From Paludibacteraceae bacterium (GTDB taxonomy: Bacteria; Bacteroidota; Bacteroidia; Bacteroidales; Paludibacteraceae), in contig JAGCIZ010000236.1 in NCBI GenBank assembly GCA_017648235.1, forward strand, positions 1 to 8,111: a DNA stretch of 8,111 bases. The letters run 5' to 3'. Position 1 is the stretch's first letter, and every line of letters begins with the position of its first letter. Below, piece by piece: positions 1-7,561 of the stretch. The translations under genes and the position numbers were made by a program. Under the pieces are notes generated by a model. That model did not search any database. It was not told where the DNA came from and worked only from the letters and a program-made list of their open reading frames with translations.

Positions 1-1494
1 AGAGAAGATAATTTGATAATTAGTTTTTCTTCGCCCGAGAAAGAAGATCTTGCTCTTCCTTCTCAAGAAGATGTGCTGAATGAGTTGGCAAAGGTGAATA
101 GAATGATTGTCAGTGCTCCACAGGAAGAGAATCTAAACCGACCATTGGTTGAAAATATGCCAAAAATGGGTTCTATAAAAGAGCAGTCAAAAAATGCTGA
201 GTTGGACGCTGTTGAGTGGACGTTGAGCAATGGAATAAAAGTAGTAATTAAACCTACTGCTTTCAAAAAAGACGAGATTTTGATGCTGGCTTATAGTAAA
301 GGAGGAACATCTAAAGTTGAAAAGTTGGAAGATCTTCCTTCTGCAGCAGTGGCTGAAGATTTGGTTGAATTTTGCGGTTTAGGGAACTTCTCTGCTAGTG
401 AATTAGAGAAAATGTTAGCAGGAAAAATTGTTGGAGTACAGCCTTCAATAAACGCCTTTGGCGAAGAGTTGAGAGGAAGTTCTTCTGTGAAGGATTTTAG
501 AACAATGTTACAACTTGTTCATTTATGTTTTACTGCACCACGTAAAGATAATGCGGCTTTCAGCGCAATGGTTGATATGTACAAAACGGCTGTTGCCAAC
601 AGAGATAAAAATCCAAAATCCAATTTTAGAGATAGTATTTCTTTGATTCGAAATGCATACCATCCACGAACAATAATTTTTGATGAGAGTTTTGTTAGGA
701 GCATTAATTTGAAAAAATCAATGGAGGTTTTCCAACAACGATTTGCTAATGCGGCTGATTTTACTTTTATGTTTGTTGGTAACATAGACCCTAGTGATAA
801 TGACGTCAAAGAACAAATACTTTATTGGTTAGGTGGGTTAAAAACCAAGAAAACTTTTGAAACTTTTGTTGATCATAACATTCGTTATCCAGAGGGAAAA
901 GTAGAAAGTCATTATGCATGTCAAATGGAGGTAAAAACTGCATCTAACTTTGTAGAGTATAATGGTTTAATGAATTTTAATCTTACTAATTTGTTGAATC
1001 TAAAAGCTATAGTAAACATTTTGGATATGAGATACTTGGAGAGTATTCGTGAAAAAGAGGGTGGAAGTTATGGAGTTAGGGTTTCTTCTAGTCTTGCTAA
1101 CGAGCCTATAAATAAAGCTACGTTGTCTATCCAATTTGATACAGATCCAGAGAAACGAGAACAACTTTTGGCTATTGTTTATAAAGAAATTACCGATATT
1201 GTAGAAAGAGGACCTCGTGCCGATGATTTGCAGAAAGTGAAAGAGATTTTATTGAAAAACTTTTCTGAAAACGTAGAAAAAAACGAGTGGTGGCTTTATT
1301 CTGCACTTTATAACAATTATTTCAATGGTTTTGACCTTTTGAATGACTATAAGAAAACTGTAAAAGGCATTAACAGTACAACTATTCAAACTACACTCAA
1401 AAATCTTCTTAAGCAAGAAAATATTATAGAGGTTGTGATGTTGCCAAAAGAAGAGAAAGTTGAGATAGATGTTGAGGTAGAAAGCGAGAATTAA
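1..1494 (+). CDS. M16 family (insulinase/PqqL-like) zinc protease, C-terminal half, 5'-truncated by the window edge
   Basis: The reading frame is open from base 1, so the gene begins upstream and the in-frame TTG at 13 is not a believable start. The visible 497 residues match the second half of the roughly 940-residue two-part M16 proteases of Bacteroidota, in which the N-terminal half carries the zinc-binding HxxEH motif. No HxxEH is present here, as expected for the catalytically inactive half that closes the cleavage chamber. A linker of about 70 residues leads to a fresh M16 domain start near residue 72 (EWTLSNGIKVVIKPT). The family's conserved Arg/Tyr pair is visible as IREKEGGSYGV (Arg350 and Tyr357 of the visible part). 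The protein ends in an acidic tail. Such enzymes are usually exported to the periplasm or outer membrane, but the signal peptide would be outside the window. The family call is firm; substrate and export are unknown. Confidence 0.9.
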   Translation, partial: REDNLIISFSSPEKEDLALPSQEDVLNELAKVNRMIVSAPQEENLNRPLVENMPKMGSIKEQSKNAELDAVEWTLSNGIKVVIKPTAFKKDEILMLAYSKGGTSKVEKLEDLPSAAVAEDLVEFCGLGNFSASELEKMLAGKIVGVQPSINAFGEELRGSSSVKDFRTMLQLVHLCFTAPRKDNAAFSAMVDMYKTAVANRDKNPKSNFRDSISLIRNAYHPRTIIFDESFVRSINLKKSMEVFQQRFANAADFTFMFVGNIDPSDNDVKEQILYWLGGLKTKKTFETFVDHNIRYPEGKVESHYACQMEVKTASNFVEYNGLMNFNLTNLLNLKAIVNILDMRYLESIREKEGGSYGVRVSSSLANEPINKATLSIQFDTDPEKREQLLAIVYKEITDIVERGPRADDLQKVKEILLKNFSENVEKNEWWLYSALYNNYFNGFDLLNDYKKTVKGINSTTIQTTLKNLLKQENIIEVVMLPKEEKVEIDVEVESEN

Positions 1495-1504
1495 GAAAAG
1501 AAAG

Positions 1505-1544
1505 TTGATACTTTTCTCCGTTTGTGTAAATTTTGCAGTATCAA
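1505..1544. repeat. Perfect 8-base inverted repeat, candidate operator upstream of the Fur-type gene
   Basis: TTGATACT at 1505-1512 is the exact reverse complement of AGTATCAA at 1537-1544. The arms are 32 bases apart start to start, close to three helical turns, so both would face the same side of the DNA. The right arm lies between the -33 and -7 elements of the predicted promoter. This suggests an operator bound by a dimeric regulator, possibly the adjacent Fur-type protein. It does not resemble the classical Fur box. An 8-base match in an AT-rich region of this size could arise by chance, so the role is inference. Confidence 0.4.
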
Positions 1545-1562
1545 GCAAAAAAATTAACTTTG
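1532..1562 (+). promoter_or_regulatory. Bacteroidota-type housekeeping promoter before the Fur-type gene
   Basis: TTTG at 1532-1535 (-33 element) and TAACTTTG at 1555-1562 (an exact fit to TAnnTTTG, the -7 element) are separated by 19 bases, the spacing expected for the primary sigma factor of Bacteroidota. Transcription would start near 1567-1571, leaving a leader of roughly 15 bases before the ATG at 1585. It lies in the longest non-coding gap of the window and would drive the regulator and probably the genes behind it. The match is read by eye and untested. Confidence 0.6.
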
Positions 1563-1584
1563 CTCGGTTTTTTGTGTGTGAATT

Positions 1585-2040
1585 ATGGTAAATTCGTTTG
1601 AAGCAGCAAAAGAAAAACTGACGGCTTATTTGACAGAAACCAAGAAAAGCAAGACTATCGCGCGATACAATGTTTTGAAGGCAGCATACGAACAAGAATC
1701 CTGTTTCACTGCCGAGCAATTGTACCAGCAGATGAACGGAAAAGAGCGAGTATGTTATGCAACTATTTACAACACTTTGTTGATTCTTTTGGAATGCAAT
1801 TTGATTGTAAAGTATAGGTTGGATAATGACATGTCTCAATACTACAAAGTAGCTTCAGTAACGGATTATCACCATTTTTTGGTTTGCTCGGAATGTGGAG
1901 CAATGCGCAAGTTTACTGATGTAAGATTGCAAAACACCATACGAGGAAAAATATTCAAAGGATTCAAGGCGCAAAAACATACGCTCGCGATTTATGGGTT
2001 GTGTACTGCTTGCGCGCGAAAGAAGAAAAACAAGAAATAA
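1585..2040 (+). CDS. Fur-superfamily transcriptional regulator with altered sensory metal site
   Basis: This 151-residue protein has the usual Fur length and layout: an N-terminal winged helix (about residues 20-80, with FTAEQLYQQM and the recognition segment CYATIYNTLLILLE) followed by a dimerisation domain. Both structural zinc motifs are intact: C101-x2-C104 (CSEC) and C140-x2-C143 (CTAC). H132 matches a conserved C-terminal ligand. Other sensory positions differ. Aligned by eye to E. coli Fur, His33 becomes Cys40, His87 becomes Tyr95, Asp89 becomes His97, His90 becomes Phe98 and Glu108 becomes Gln116. Classical iron sensing is therefore doubtful. From memory, Porphyromonas gingivalis has a divergent Fur orthologue, Har, reported to bind hemin; this could be a relative, but that is unverified. 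The ATG at 1585 fits the promoter position. purA follows after 22 bases. Superfamily membership is certain; the ligand is unknown. Confidence 0.93.
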   Translation: MVNSFEAAKEKLTAYLTETKKSKTIARYNVLKAAYEQESCFTAEQLYQQMNGKERVCYATIYNTLLILLECNLIVKYRLDNDMSQYYKVASVTDYHHFLVCSECGAMRKFTDVRLQNTIRGKIFKGFKAQKHTLAIYGLCTACARKKKNKK

Positions 2041-2062
2041 GAAACATATAAAATATTAAGAA

Positions 2063-3334
2063 ATGACACAAAAAGTAGATGTTCTTTTAGGTTTACAATG
2101 GGGCGATGAAGGTAAAGGAAAAATTGTAGATGTACTCACGCCTCGTTACGATGTTGTTGCTCGTTTTCAAGGTGGACCAAATGCTGGTCATACTTTAGAA
2201 TTCAATGGAGAAAAATACGTATTACGCTCCATTCCTTCAGGAATTTTTCAAGGAGATAAAATCAATATTATTGGCAATGGAGTTGTGCTAGATCCAGCAT
2301 TGTTCCGCGCCGAAGCAGAAGCGCTAGCAAAGTCTGGACACGACATTACCAAGCGACTTTATATCTCTAAAAAAGCTCACCTTATTTTGCCTACACACCG
2401 CTTGCTTGATGCTGCCTATGAAGCAGCAAAGGGAGATTCAAAGGTAGGTACAACTGGCAAAGGCATTGGTCCTACATATACCGATAAAATCAGCAGAAAC
2501 GGACTACGTGTAGGTGATATTTTAGAAAACTTTGAAGAAAAATATCAAAAAGCAGTTGCTCGTCATCGACAGATTTTGGATTCGATGAATTTTGAATATG
2601 ATCTTCAAGCGACTGAATCAGAATGGATGGAAGGAATAGAGTTTCTCAAAAACTTCCGTATGATTGATAGCGAACATTTGATAAATGGGCTTTTGAAAGA
2701 AGAAAAATCAGTACTCGCAGAGGGAGCTCAAGGCACGATGCTTGATATTGATTTTGGTTCTTATCCTTTCGTTACATCGTCAAATACTGTATGTGCTGGC
2801 ACTTGTACAGGCTTGGGTGTAGCTCCAAATAGAATTGGTGAAGTATTTGGCATTTTCAAGGCTTACTGTACTCGTGTAGGAAGTGGACCTTTCCCTACTG
2901 AACTTTTTGATGCTGTAGGAGAAAAGATTTGTGATTTAGGACATGAATTTGGTTCGGTTACAGGTCGTCGCCGTCGCTGTGGTTGGATTGATTTAGTAGC
3001 ATTGAAATATGCTATTATGGTAAATGGAGTAACTCAACTCATAATGATGAAGAGCGACGTTTTAGATACTTTTGAGACCATTAAAGCTTGTGTAGCTTAT
3101 CGCATTGATGGTAAAGAAGTAACCGAATTCCCTTTTGAAGCTACTGACAAAATAGAACCTATCTATGCAGAACTCGAAGGTTGGAAAATGGACATGACAA
3201 AAGTACAATCAGCAGACGAATTCCCAGAAGAATTTAATGCCTATCTTTCGTTCTTGGAAAACGAATTGGAAGTTCCTATCACCATTGTTTCTGTTGGACC
3301 AGATAGAGAGCAAACTATTTTGCTTCAAAAGTAA
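2063..3334 (+). CDS. purA: Adenylosuccinate synthetase
   Basis: This enzyme makes adenylosuccinate from IMP and aspartate using GTP, the first step from IMP to AMP in the cytoplasm. All signature segments are present in order over 423 residues, the normal length: the N-terminal GTP/IMP loop QWGDEGKGK (12-20, catalytic Asp15), GGPNAGHT (37-44, catalytic His43), GTTGKGIGPTYTDK (129-142), EGAQGTMLDIDFGSYP (220-235), the aspartate/IMP region around VTGRRRRCGWID (299-310), and the guanine-binding KSDVLD (330-335). The ATG at 2063 starts the protein two residues ahead of the E. coli numbering, and the upstream sequence is A-rich without Shine-Dalgarno. It sits 22 bases after the Fur-type gene and 30 bases before the zinc peptidase gene, so it is probably co-transcribed with both. 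Nothing suggests loss of function. Confidence 0.98.
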   Translation: MTQKVDVLLGLQWGDEGKGKIVDVLTPRYDVVARFQGGPNAGHTLEFNGEKYVLRSIPSGIFQGDKINIIGNGVVLDPALFRAEAEALAKSGHDITKRLYISKKAHLILPTHRLLDAAYEAAKGDSKVGTTGKGIGPTYTDKISRNGLRVGDILENFEEKYQKAVARHRQILDSMNFEYDLQATESEWMEGIEFLKNFRMIDSEHLINGLLKEEKSVLAEGAQGTMLDIDFGSYPFVTSSNTVCAGTCTGLGVAPNRIGEVFGIFKAYCTRVGSGPFPTELFDAVGEKICDLGHEFGSVTGRRRRCGWIDLVALKYAIMVNGVTQLIMMKSDVLDTFETIKACVAYRIDGKEVTEFPFEATDKIEPIYAELEGWKMDMTKVQSADEFPEEFNAYLSFLENELEVPITIVSVGPDREQTILLQK

Positions 3335-3364
3335 TTTTAGAAACAAACCAAAAAGTAAAAAAAT

Positions 3365-4045
3365 ATGACAACTTATTGGATATTATTCTTAGGGATAGCC
3401 GTTTTGAGTTTTTTGGTGGAAGCCAACTTAAAAAGTAAGTTTAAAAAATTCTCTAAGATTTCACTTCCTAACGGAATGACAGGAGCCGATATTGCTCGAA
3501 AAATGTTGGCAGAGAATGGTATAACCGATGTAAAAGTGGTGTCGACACCAGGAATGCTTACCGACCACTATAATCCTACAAACAAAACTGTGAATTTGAG
3601 TGAGGGAGTATATAGTAGTACCAGCATTATGGCAGCAGCAGTAGCAGCTCACGAGTGTGGTCATGCAGTTCAGCACGATAGAGCTTATGCTCCAGTCAAA
3701 CTTCGTTCTGCTTTAGTTCCTATAGTATCTTTTTCTTCTAGATTTGTGATGTGGGTATTGCTTGGAGGCATGATTATGATAGAAACTTTTCCTCAACTAC
3801 TTTTGGCGGGAATTATTTTATTTGCCACCACCACTCTATTTAGTTTTGTTACCCTTCCAGTAGAAATTGATGCTAGCCGTCGTGCGTTAGCATGGTTGGA
3901 AGATACAGGAATGGTAAAAGGCGAGTTGCACGATAATGCTGCAAGTGCATTACGTTCAGCAGCATACACGTATGTTGTGGCCGCATTGAGTTCGTTAGCA
4001 ACGTTGCTTTACTATATAATGATATTCTTAGGTCGAAGAGATTAA
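3365..4045 (+). CDS. Membrane zinc metallopeptidase, YugP-like (Zn_peptidase_2 family)
   Basis: This 226-residue membrane protein carries the zinc-peptidase motif HECGH at residues 96-100 (two His ligands and the catalytic Glu97). A second conserved segment, LPVEIDASRRA (164-174), probably supplies the third zinc ligand. These two motifs define the YugP-like family, whose substrates are poorly known and which is thought to act on membrane or misfolded proteins. Hydrophobic segments lie at about 3-19, 117-137, 143-163 and 199-222; the HECGH helix falls in the soluble stretch between the first and second. The N-terminal helix reads as an anchor rather than a cleaved signal. The ATG at 3365 follows an A-rich stretch, and folA starts 13 bases after the stop. 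Family assignment is firm; the physiological substrate cannot be told from sequence. Confidence 0.92.
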   Translation: MTTYWILFLGIAVLSFLVEANLKSKFKKFSKISLPNGMTGADIARKMLAENGITDVKVVSTPGMLTDHYNPTNKTVNLSEGVYSSTSIMAAAVAAHECGHAVQHDRAYAPVKLRSALVPIVSFSSRFVMWVLLGGMIMIETFPQLLLAGIILFATTTLFSFVTLPVEIDASRRALAWLEDTGMVKGELHDNAASALRSAAYTYVVAALSSLATLLYYIMIFLGRRD

Positions 4046-4058
4046 TAAAAAAACGAGT

Positions 4059-4553
4059 ATGTTTTCTATCATTGTTGCGTTGTCGCAAAACTTTGTAATT
4101 GGCAAAGATCAAGATTTGCTTTGGCACATTTCTGATGATTTGAAGCGATTTAAGCAAATTACTTTAGGGTCTCCTATAATTATGGGTAGAAAAACATACC
4201 TTTCCTTGCCCAGACGTCCCTTGCCAAATAGGCGCAATATTGTTTTAACTTCGCAACAGAATTCACAATTGGATGGTTGCGAAGTTGTTTCGTCAATAGA
4301 GACCATACAGCAAATGGCTGATTCATCTCAAGAATATTTTGTTATTGGAGGAGGAAGTGTATATGAGCAATTCTTACCTCTTGCCGACAAACTTTACATC
4401 ACATGGGTCTATCAAGATTTTGAAGGCGATACTTTTTTTCCTCGCTTCGACGAAAAAGAATGGGAAATAGAAGAACAATCACCACTATTCCACGACGATG
4501 CGTCGAATCTTGATTATGCCTATTTTACTTATAAGAGAAAGCAAAAAATATAG
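4059..4553 (+). CDS. folA: Dihydrofolate reductase
   Basis: This enzyme reduces dihydrofolate to tetrahydrofolate with NADPH. The 164-residue length and motif order are typical: SIIVALSQNFVIGKD at the N-terminus, LLWHISDDLKRFK (20-32) with Trp22 and catalytic Asp27, MGRKTY (42-47) with Thr46, LPNRRNIVLT (55-64) with the folate-glutamate-binding Arg near 58, the NADPH loop VIGGGSVY (95-102), and DFEGDTFFP (120-128). The segment TYLSL (46-50) departs from the common TWESI/TFESL form, though not at a catalytic residue. thyA, the usual neighbour of folA in many bacteria, is not next to it here. The gene sits 13 bases after the peptidase gene and 19 bases before the DUF819 gene. Assignment is secure. 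Confidence 0.97.
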   Translation: MFSIIVALSQNFVIGKDQDLLWHISDDLKRFKQITLGSPIIMGRKTYLSLPRRPLPNRRNIVLTSQQNSQLDGCEVVSSIETIQQMADSSQEYFVIGGGSVYEQFLPLADKLYITWVYQDFEGDTFFPRFDEKEWEIEEQSPLFHDDASNLDYAYFTYKRKQKI

Positions 4554-4572
4554 TTTATAAAAAGTTTTAGGT

Positions 4573-5748
4573 ATGAAAATTATCATTATTTCTTTAATCT
4601 ATCTATTTTTTCCAATCATTATCGTTTCCATTTTCCACAATTTCAAATTCATACAAAAAGTGGGAACGGTAATCTTGGCTTACATCGTTGGCATTGTTAT
4701 GTCATTAAGTGGTTTTATGCAGATGGAAACCCCCGAACTTACTGCTCAACTGCAAACGGTTCAAACATGGATTATGAACATTATGGTTCCACTCGCTATT
4801 CCGCTGATGTTGTTTAGTTGCGACTTCAAACTTTGGACAAAATCACTCCCTAAAACAATCATGGCACTTTTTGGTGGAATACTTTCTATTCTTGTTGCTA
4901 TAGTTGTTGCATTTTTTGTGTTCCGCAATAGAGGAATTGAAAACCTATCGGACATTTCTGGAATGATGACAGGAATTTACACTGGAGGAACAATGAACTT
5001 TTTTGCACTAGGTAGCGCTCTGAAGGTCGATCCTACTGTAATTACCATTGTTTATACCTTTGAGATGTTAGTAACTTTCCCTCTAATTATGTTCATTGTA
5101 GGTGGTGGATATAGATTCTTCCGAAAACTACTTCCTTTCAAAGACGAACAAAAAACTTCTACTATCTCAACAGACAGAGTAGAAATGAGAGATGTTGAAA
5201 ATTATGGCAACATGATTAATAGAAAAGTTTTTCCTCGCACAATGCTAGGATTTTTGCTCTCACTTGGTTTTCTAATTGTGGCAGCTGGACTTTCATTGTT
5301 GATAACAGGAAAACTCAATGAGCTTATCATTATTCTAGTAATTACCACACTTTCTATCATTGCATCTTTCTTCAAGAAAGTCAGAGATTTGCCCAAAACT
5401 TTTGAATTAGGGATGATTTTTATCCTAGTATTTAGCATTGTTGTTGCATCACAGTTTGATATATATAGCATTAACTTCAAAGCGTTGCCACTATTGTTCT
5501 TTGTGCTATTTGTGATGACAATTGCTGTTCTTTTACATTTGATAATATCTCGATTTGCAAAAATAAATGGAGATTTGTTTACAGTTTCGCTTGTAGGATT
5601 ACTTTGTTCACCTCCATTTATTCCTCCCGTTGTTGGAGCTATGAGCAATAAAAAAGTATTGATAAGCGGAATTGCGATAGGATTGGCAGGTTATGCCATT
5701 GGTACCTATCTCGGTATAGGCATTGCTTATGTTTTAGGATTATTTTAG
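4573..5748 (+). CDS. DUF819 family integral membrane protein, transporter-like
   Basis: This 391-residue polytopic protein has about ten to twelve hydrophobic segments, roughly 3-21, 27-47, 67-82, 96-117, 155-177, 222-245, 248-266, 277-293, 303-326, 335-352 and 362-390. A charged, probably cytoplasmic loop at 179-220 splits it into two halves. It resembles the DUF819 (YjcL-like) family through VPLAIPLMLF (72-81), TGIYTGGTMNFFALG (133-147) and the C-terminal GYAIGTYLG (373-381). Glycine- and proline-rich breaks in membrane segments (TGG at 137-139 and SPPFIPP at 346-352) recall the broken helices of secondary transporters, but no substrate is established for the family as far as I know. The ATG at 4573 places the first helix at the extreme N-terminus. 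It lies between folA and typA with short gaps of 19 and 13 bases. Family call likely; function unknown. Confidence 0.85.
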   Translation: MKIIIISLIYLFFPIIIVSIFHNFKFIQKVGTVILAYIVGIVMSLSGFMQMETPELTAQLQTVQTWIMNIMVPLAIPLMLFSCDFKLWTKSLPKTIMALFGGILSILVAIVVAFFVFRNRGIENLSDISGMMTGIYTGGTMNFFALGSALKVDPTVITIVYTFEMLVTFPLIMFIVGGGYRFFRKLLPFKDEQKTSTISTDRVEMRDVENYGNMINRKVFPRTMLGFLLSLGFLIVAAGLSLLITGKLNELIIILVITTLSIIASFFKKVRDLPKTFELGMIFILVFSIVVASQFDIYSINFKALPLLFFVLFVMTIAVLLHLIISRFAKINGDLFTVSLVGLLCSPPFIPPVVGAMSNKKVLISGIAIGLAGYAIGTYLGIGIAYVLGLF

Positions 5749-5761
5749 AAACATTTTTTAG

Positions 5762-7561
5762 ATGACAAAAATTAAGAATATAGCAATTATAGCTCACGTC
5801 GACCACGGGAAAACCACCTTGGTAGATAAAATGCTTTTGGCAGGAAAGTTATTTAGAGATAATGAGGTTGTTGGAGAATTTATAATGGATAACAACGACC
5901 TTGAACGAGAACGCGGTATAACTATTCTCTCCAAAAACGTATCCATAAACTATGGTGGATACAAAATCAACATTATTGACACCCCGGGGCACGTCGATTT
6001 TGGTGGAGAAGTTGAACGTGTGCTTAACATGTGCGATGGCGTTTTGCTCCTAGTTGATGCCTTCGAAGGTCCAATGCCACAAACACGTTTTGTACTCGAA
6101 AAAGCTATTCGTTTAGGTCTAAAACCCATTGTTGTAATCAATAAGGTGGATAAGCCAAATTGTAGACCTGACGAGGTTCAAGAAGAGGTGTTCGATTTGA
6201 TGTATAGCCTTGATGCTACAGAAGAACAGCTCGATTTTCCTACCGTTTACGGTTCAGCAAAGCAAAACTGGATGTCGGACGACTGGAAAACTCCTACTGA
6301 CAACATTGCTGCATTGCTCGATGCAATTATAAAATACATTCCTGATCCAGAAACTATCCTTGGTCCTGCGCAAATGCTAATCACCTCTCTTGACTATTCT
6401 TCCTATGTTGGAAGAATTGCTGTTGGACGTGTACATCGTGGAGTTTTTCAAAACAATATGGAAGTTGCACTGCTAAAGCAAGATGGAACAATTGCGAAAG
6501 GAAAGATAAAAGGACTGAACGTATTTACTGGTCTTGGACGTACTCCTGTTGAGTCTGTTTCTTCGGGTGATATTTGTGCTATTGTAGGTATAGAAAAATT
6601 TGACATTGGCGATACTATTACTGACGTCAATACACAAGAGGCTCTCAAGCCAATTGCTATTGATGAACCAACAATGAGCATGACATTTACCAATAACGAC
6701 TCTCCGTTTTTTGGCAAAGAAGGCAAATTCATTACCTCACGTCACATTCATGAGCGTTTGATGAAAGAATTAGACAAGAACTTGGCTTTGCGCGTAGAAA
6801 AATCGGAAACGTCAGACGTATGGCGTGTTTCGGGGCGTGGAGTTCTACACCTTTCGGTACTGATAGAAACTATGCGACGCGAAGGATACGAACTTCAAGT
6901 TGGACAACCACAAGTTATATTGAAAGAAATTGATGGCATCAAATGTGAACCTATAGAGCAAATGACTATTAATTTGCCGGAAGAGTGTTCCGGAAAAATC
7001 ATTGAAATGATTGCCAATCGCAAAGGTGAAATGACAGGAATGGACAAAAAAGGAGATCGTGTAACTCTAAACTTTTTGATCCCTTCACGTGGAATCATCG
7101 GGTTGAGAAACAACGTACTTACTGCATCTGCAGGAGAAGCTGTTATGGCTCATCGTTTTTTTGAGTATCAACCTTACAAGGGGGAAATCGAACGTCGAAC
7201 CAATGGTTCAATCATAGCAATGGAATCCGGTACGGCTTACGCCTACGCTATTGACAAATTGCAGGATAGAGGAAAATTCTTCATTTTTCCACAAGAAGAG
7301 GTTTATGCAGGACAAGTAGTTGGCGAAAATGCAAAAGAAGGTGACTTGGTAGTAAATGTTACAAAATCTAAAAAACTCACCAACATGAGAGCATCGGGTG
7401 CTGATGACAAAGCACGAATCATTCCTCCTATTGTTTTCAGTTTGGAAGAGGCCTTGGAGTACATCAAAGAAGACGAATACGTAGAAGTTACTCCTAAATC
7501 TATTCGTTTGCGAAAAATTATTTTGGATGAAACCGAACGAAAACGAGCAACAAAAAAATAA
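5762..7561 (+). CDS. typA: Ribosome-associated translational GTPase TypA/BipA
   Basis: TypA/BipA is an EF-G-like GTPase that binds the ribosome and supports 50S assembly and growth under stress such as cold. The 599-residue protein is full length. The GTPase motifs are all present: G1 AHVDHGKTT (11-19), G2 RGITI (51-55), G3 DTPGH (73-77, catalytic His77), G4 NKVD (127-130) and G5 SAK (165-167). EF-G-like domains II, III and V follow. The BipA-specific C-terminal domain, including [15 protein letters not shown] and [17 protein letters not shown], separates it from LepA and EF-G. The ATG at 5762 is 13 bases after the DUF819 gene. The tail is lysine-rich, and its final 35 bases also encode the start of the next gene in another frame. 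Assignment is secure. Confidence 0.98.
   Translation: MTKIKNIAIIAHVDHGKTTLVDKMLLAGKLFRDNEVVGEFIMDNNDLERERGITILSKNVSINYGGYKINIIDTPGHVDFGGEVERVLNMCDGVLLLVDAFEGPMPQTRFVLEKAIRLGLKPIVVINKVDKPNCRPDEVQEEVFDLMYSLDATEEQLDFPTVYGSAKQNWMSDDWKTPTDNIAALLDAIIKYIPDPETILGPAQMLITSLDYSSYVGRIAVGRVHRGVFQNNMEVALLKQDGTIAKGKIKGLNVFTGLGRTPVESVSSGDICAIVGIEKFDIGDTITDVNTQEALKPIAIDEPTMSMTFTNNDSPFFGKEGKFITSRHIHERLMKELDKNLALRVEKSETSDVWRVSGRGVLHLSVLIETMRREGYELQVGQPQVILKEIDGIKCEPIEQMTINLPEECSGKIIEMIANRKGEMTGMDKKGDRVTLNFLIPSRGIIGLRNNVLTASAGEAVMAHRFFEYQPYKGEIERRTNGSIIAMESGTAYAYAIDKLQDRGKFFIFPQEEVYAGQVVGENAKEGDLVVNVTKSKKLTNMRASGADDKARIIPPIVFSLEEALEYIKEDEYVEVTPKSIRLRKIILDETERKRATKK

Noticed and set aside
13..15. TTG as the start codon of the M16 protein
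   Set aside because: The frame is open to base 1 and the protein is plainly the C-terminal half of a longer family, so this is an edge truncation.
1494..1517. Hairpin AGAAAAG / CTTTTCT with a 10-base loop just after the M16 gene, as a terminator
   Set aside because: The stem is seven pairs, mostly A-T, and no T-run follows it, so it is too weak to call an intrinsic terminator.
1249..1839. Minus-strand open frame of 196 codons crossing the end of the M16 gene and the Fur-type gene
   Set aside because: It lies opposite two well-supported genes and the promoter, and its translation has no recognisable motif. It is a by-product of AT-rich sequence.
3300..3335. Promoter-like TATTTTG near the end of purA, before the zinc peptidase gene
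   Set aside because: It lacks one base of the TAnnTTTG spacing and has no well-placed TTTG upstream, so it is not convincing.
5202..5648. Minus-strand open frame of 148 codons inside the DUF819 gene
   Set aside because: It is fully opposite a clear membrane-protein gene, with no domain motif, and is explained as an antisense shadow.
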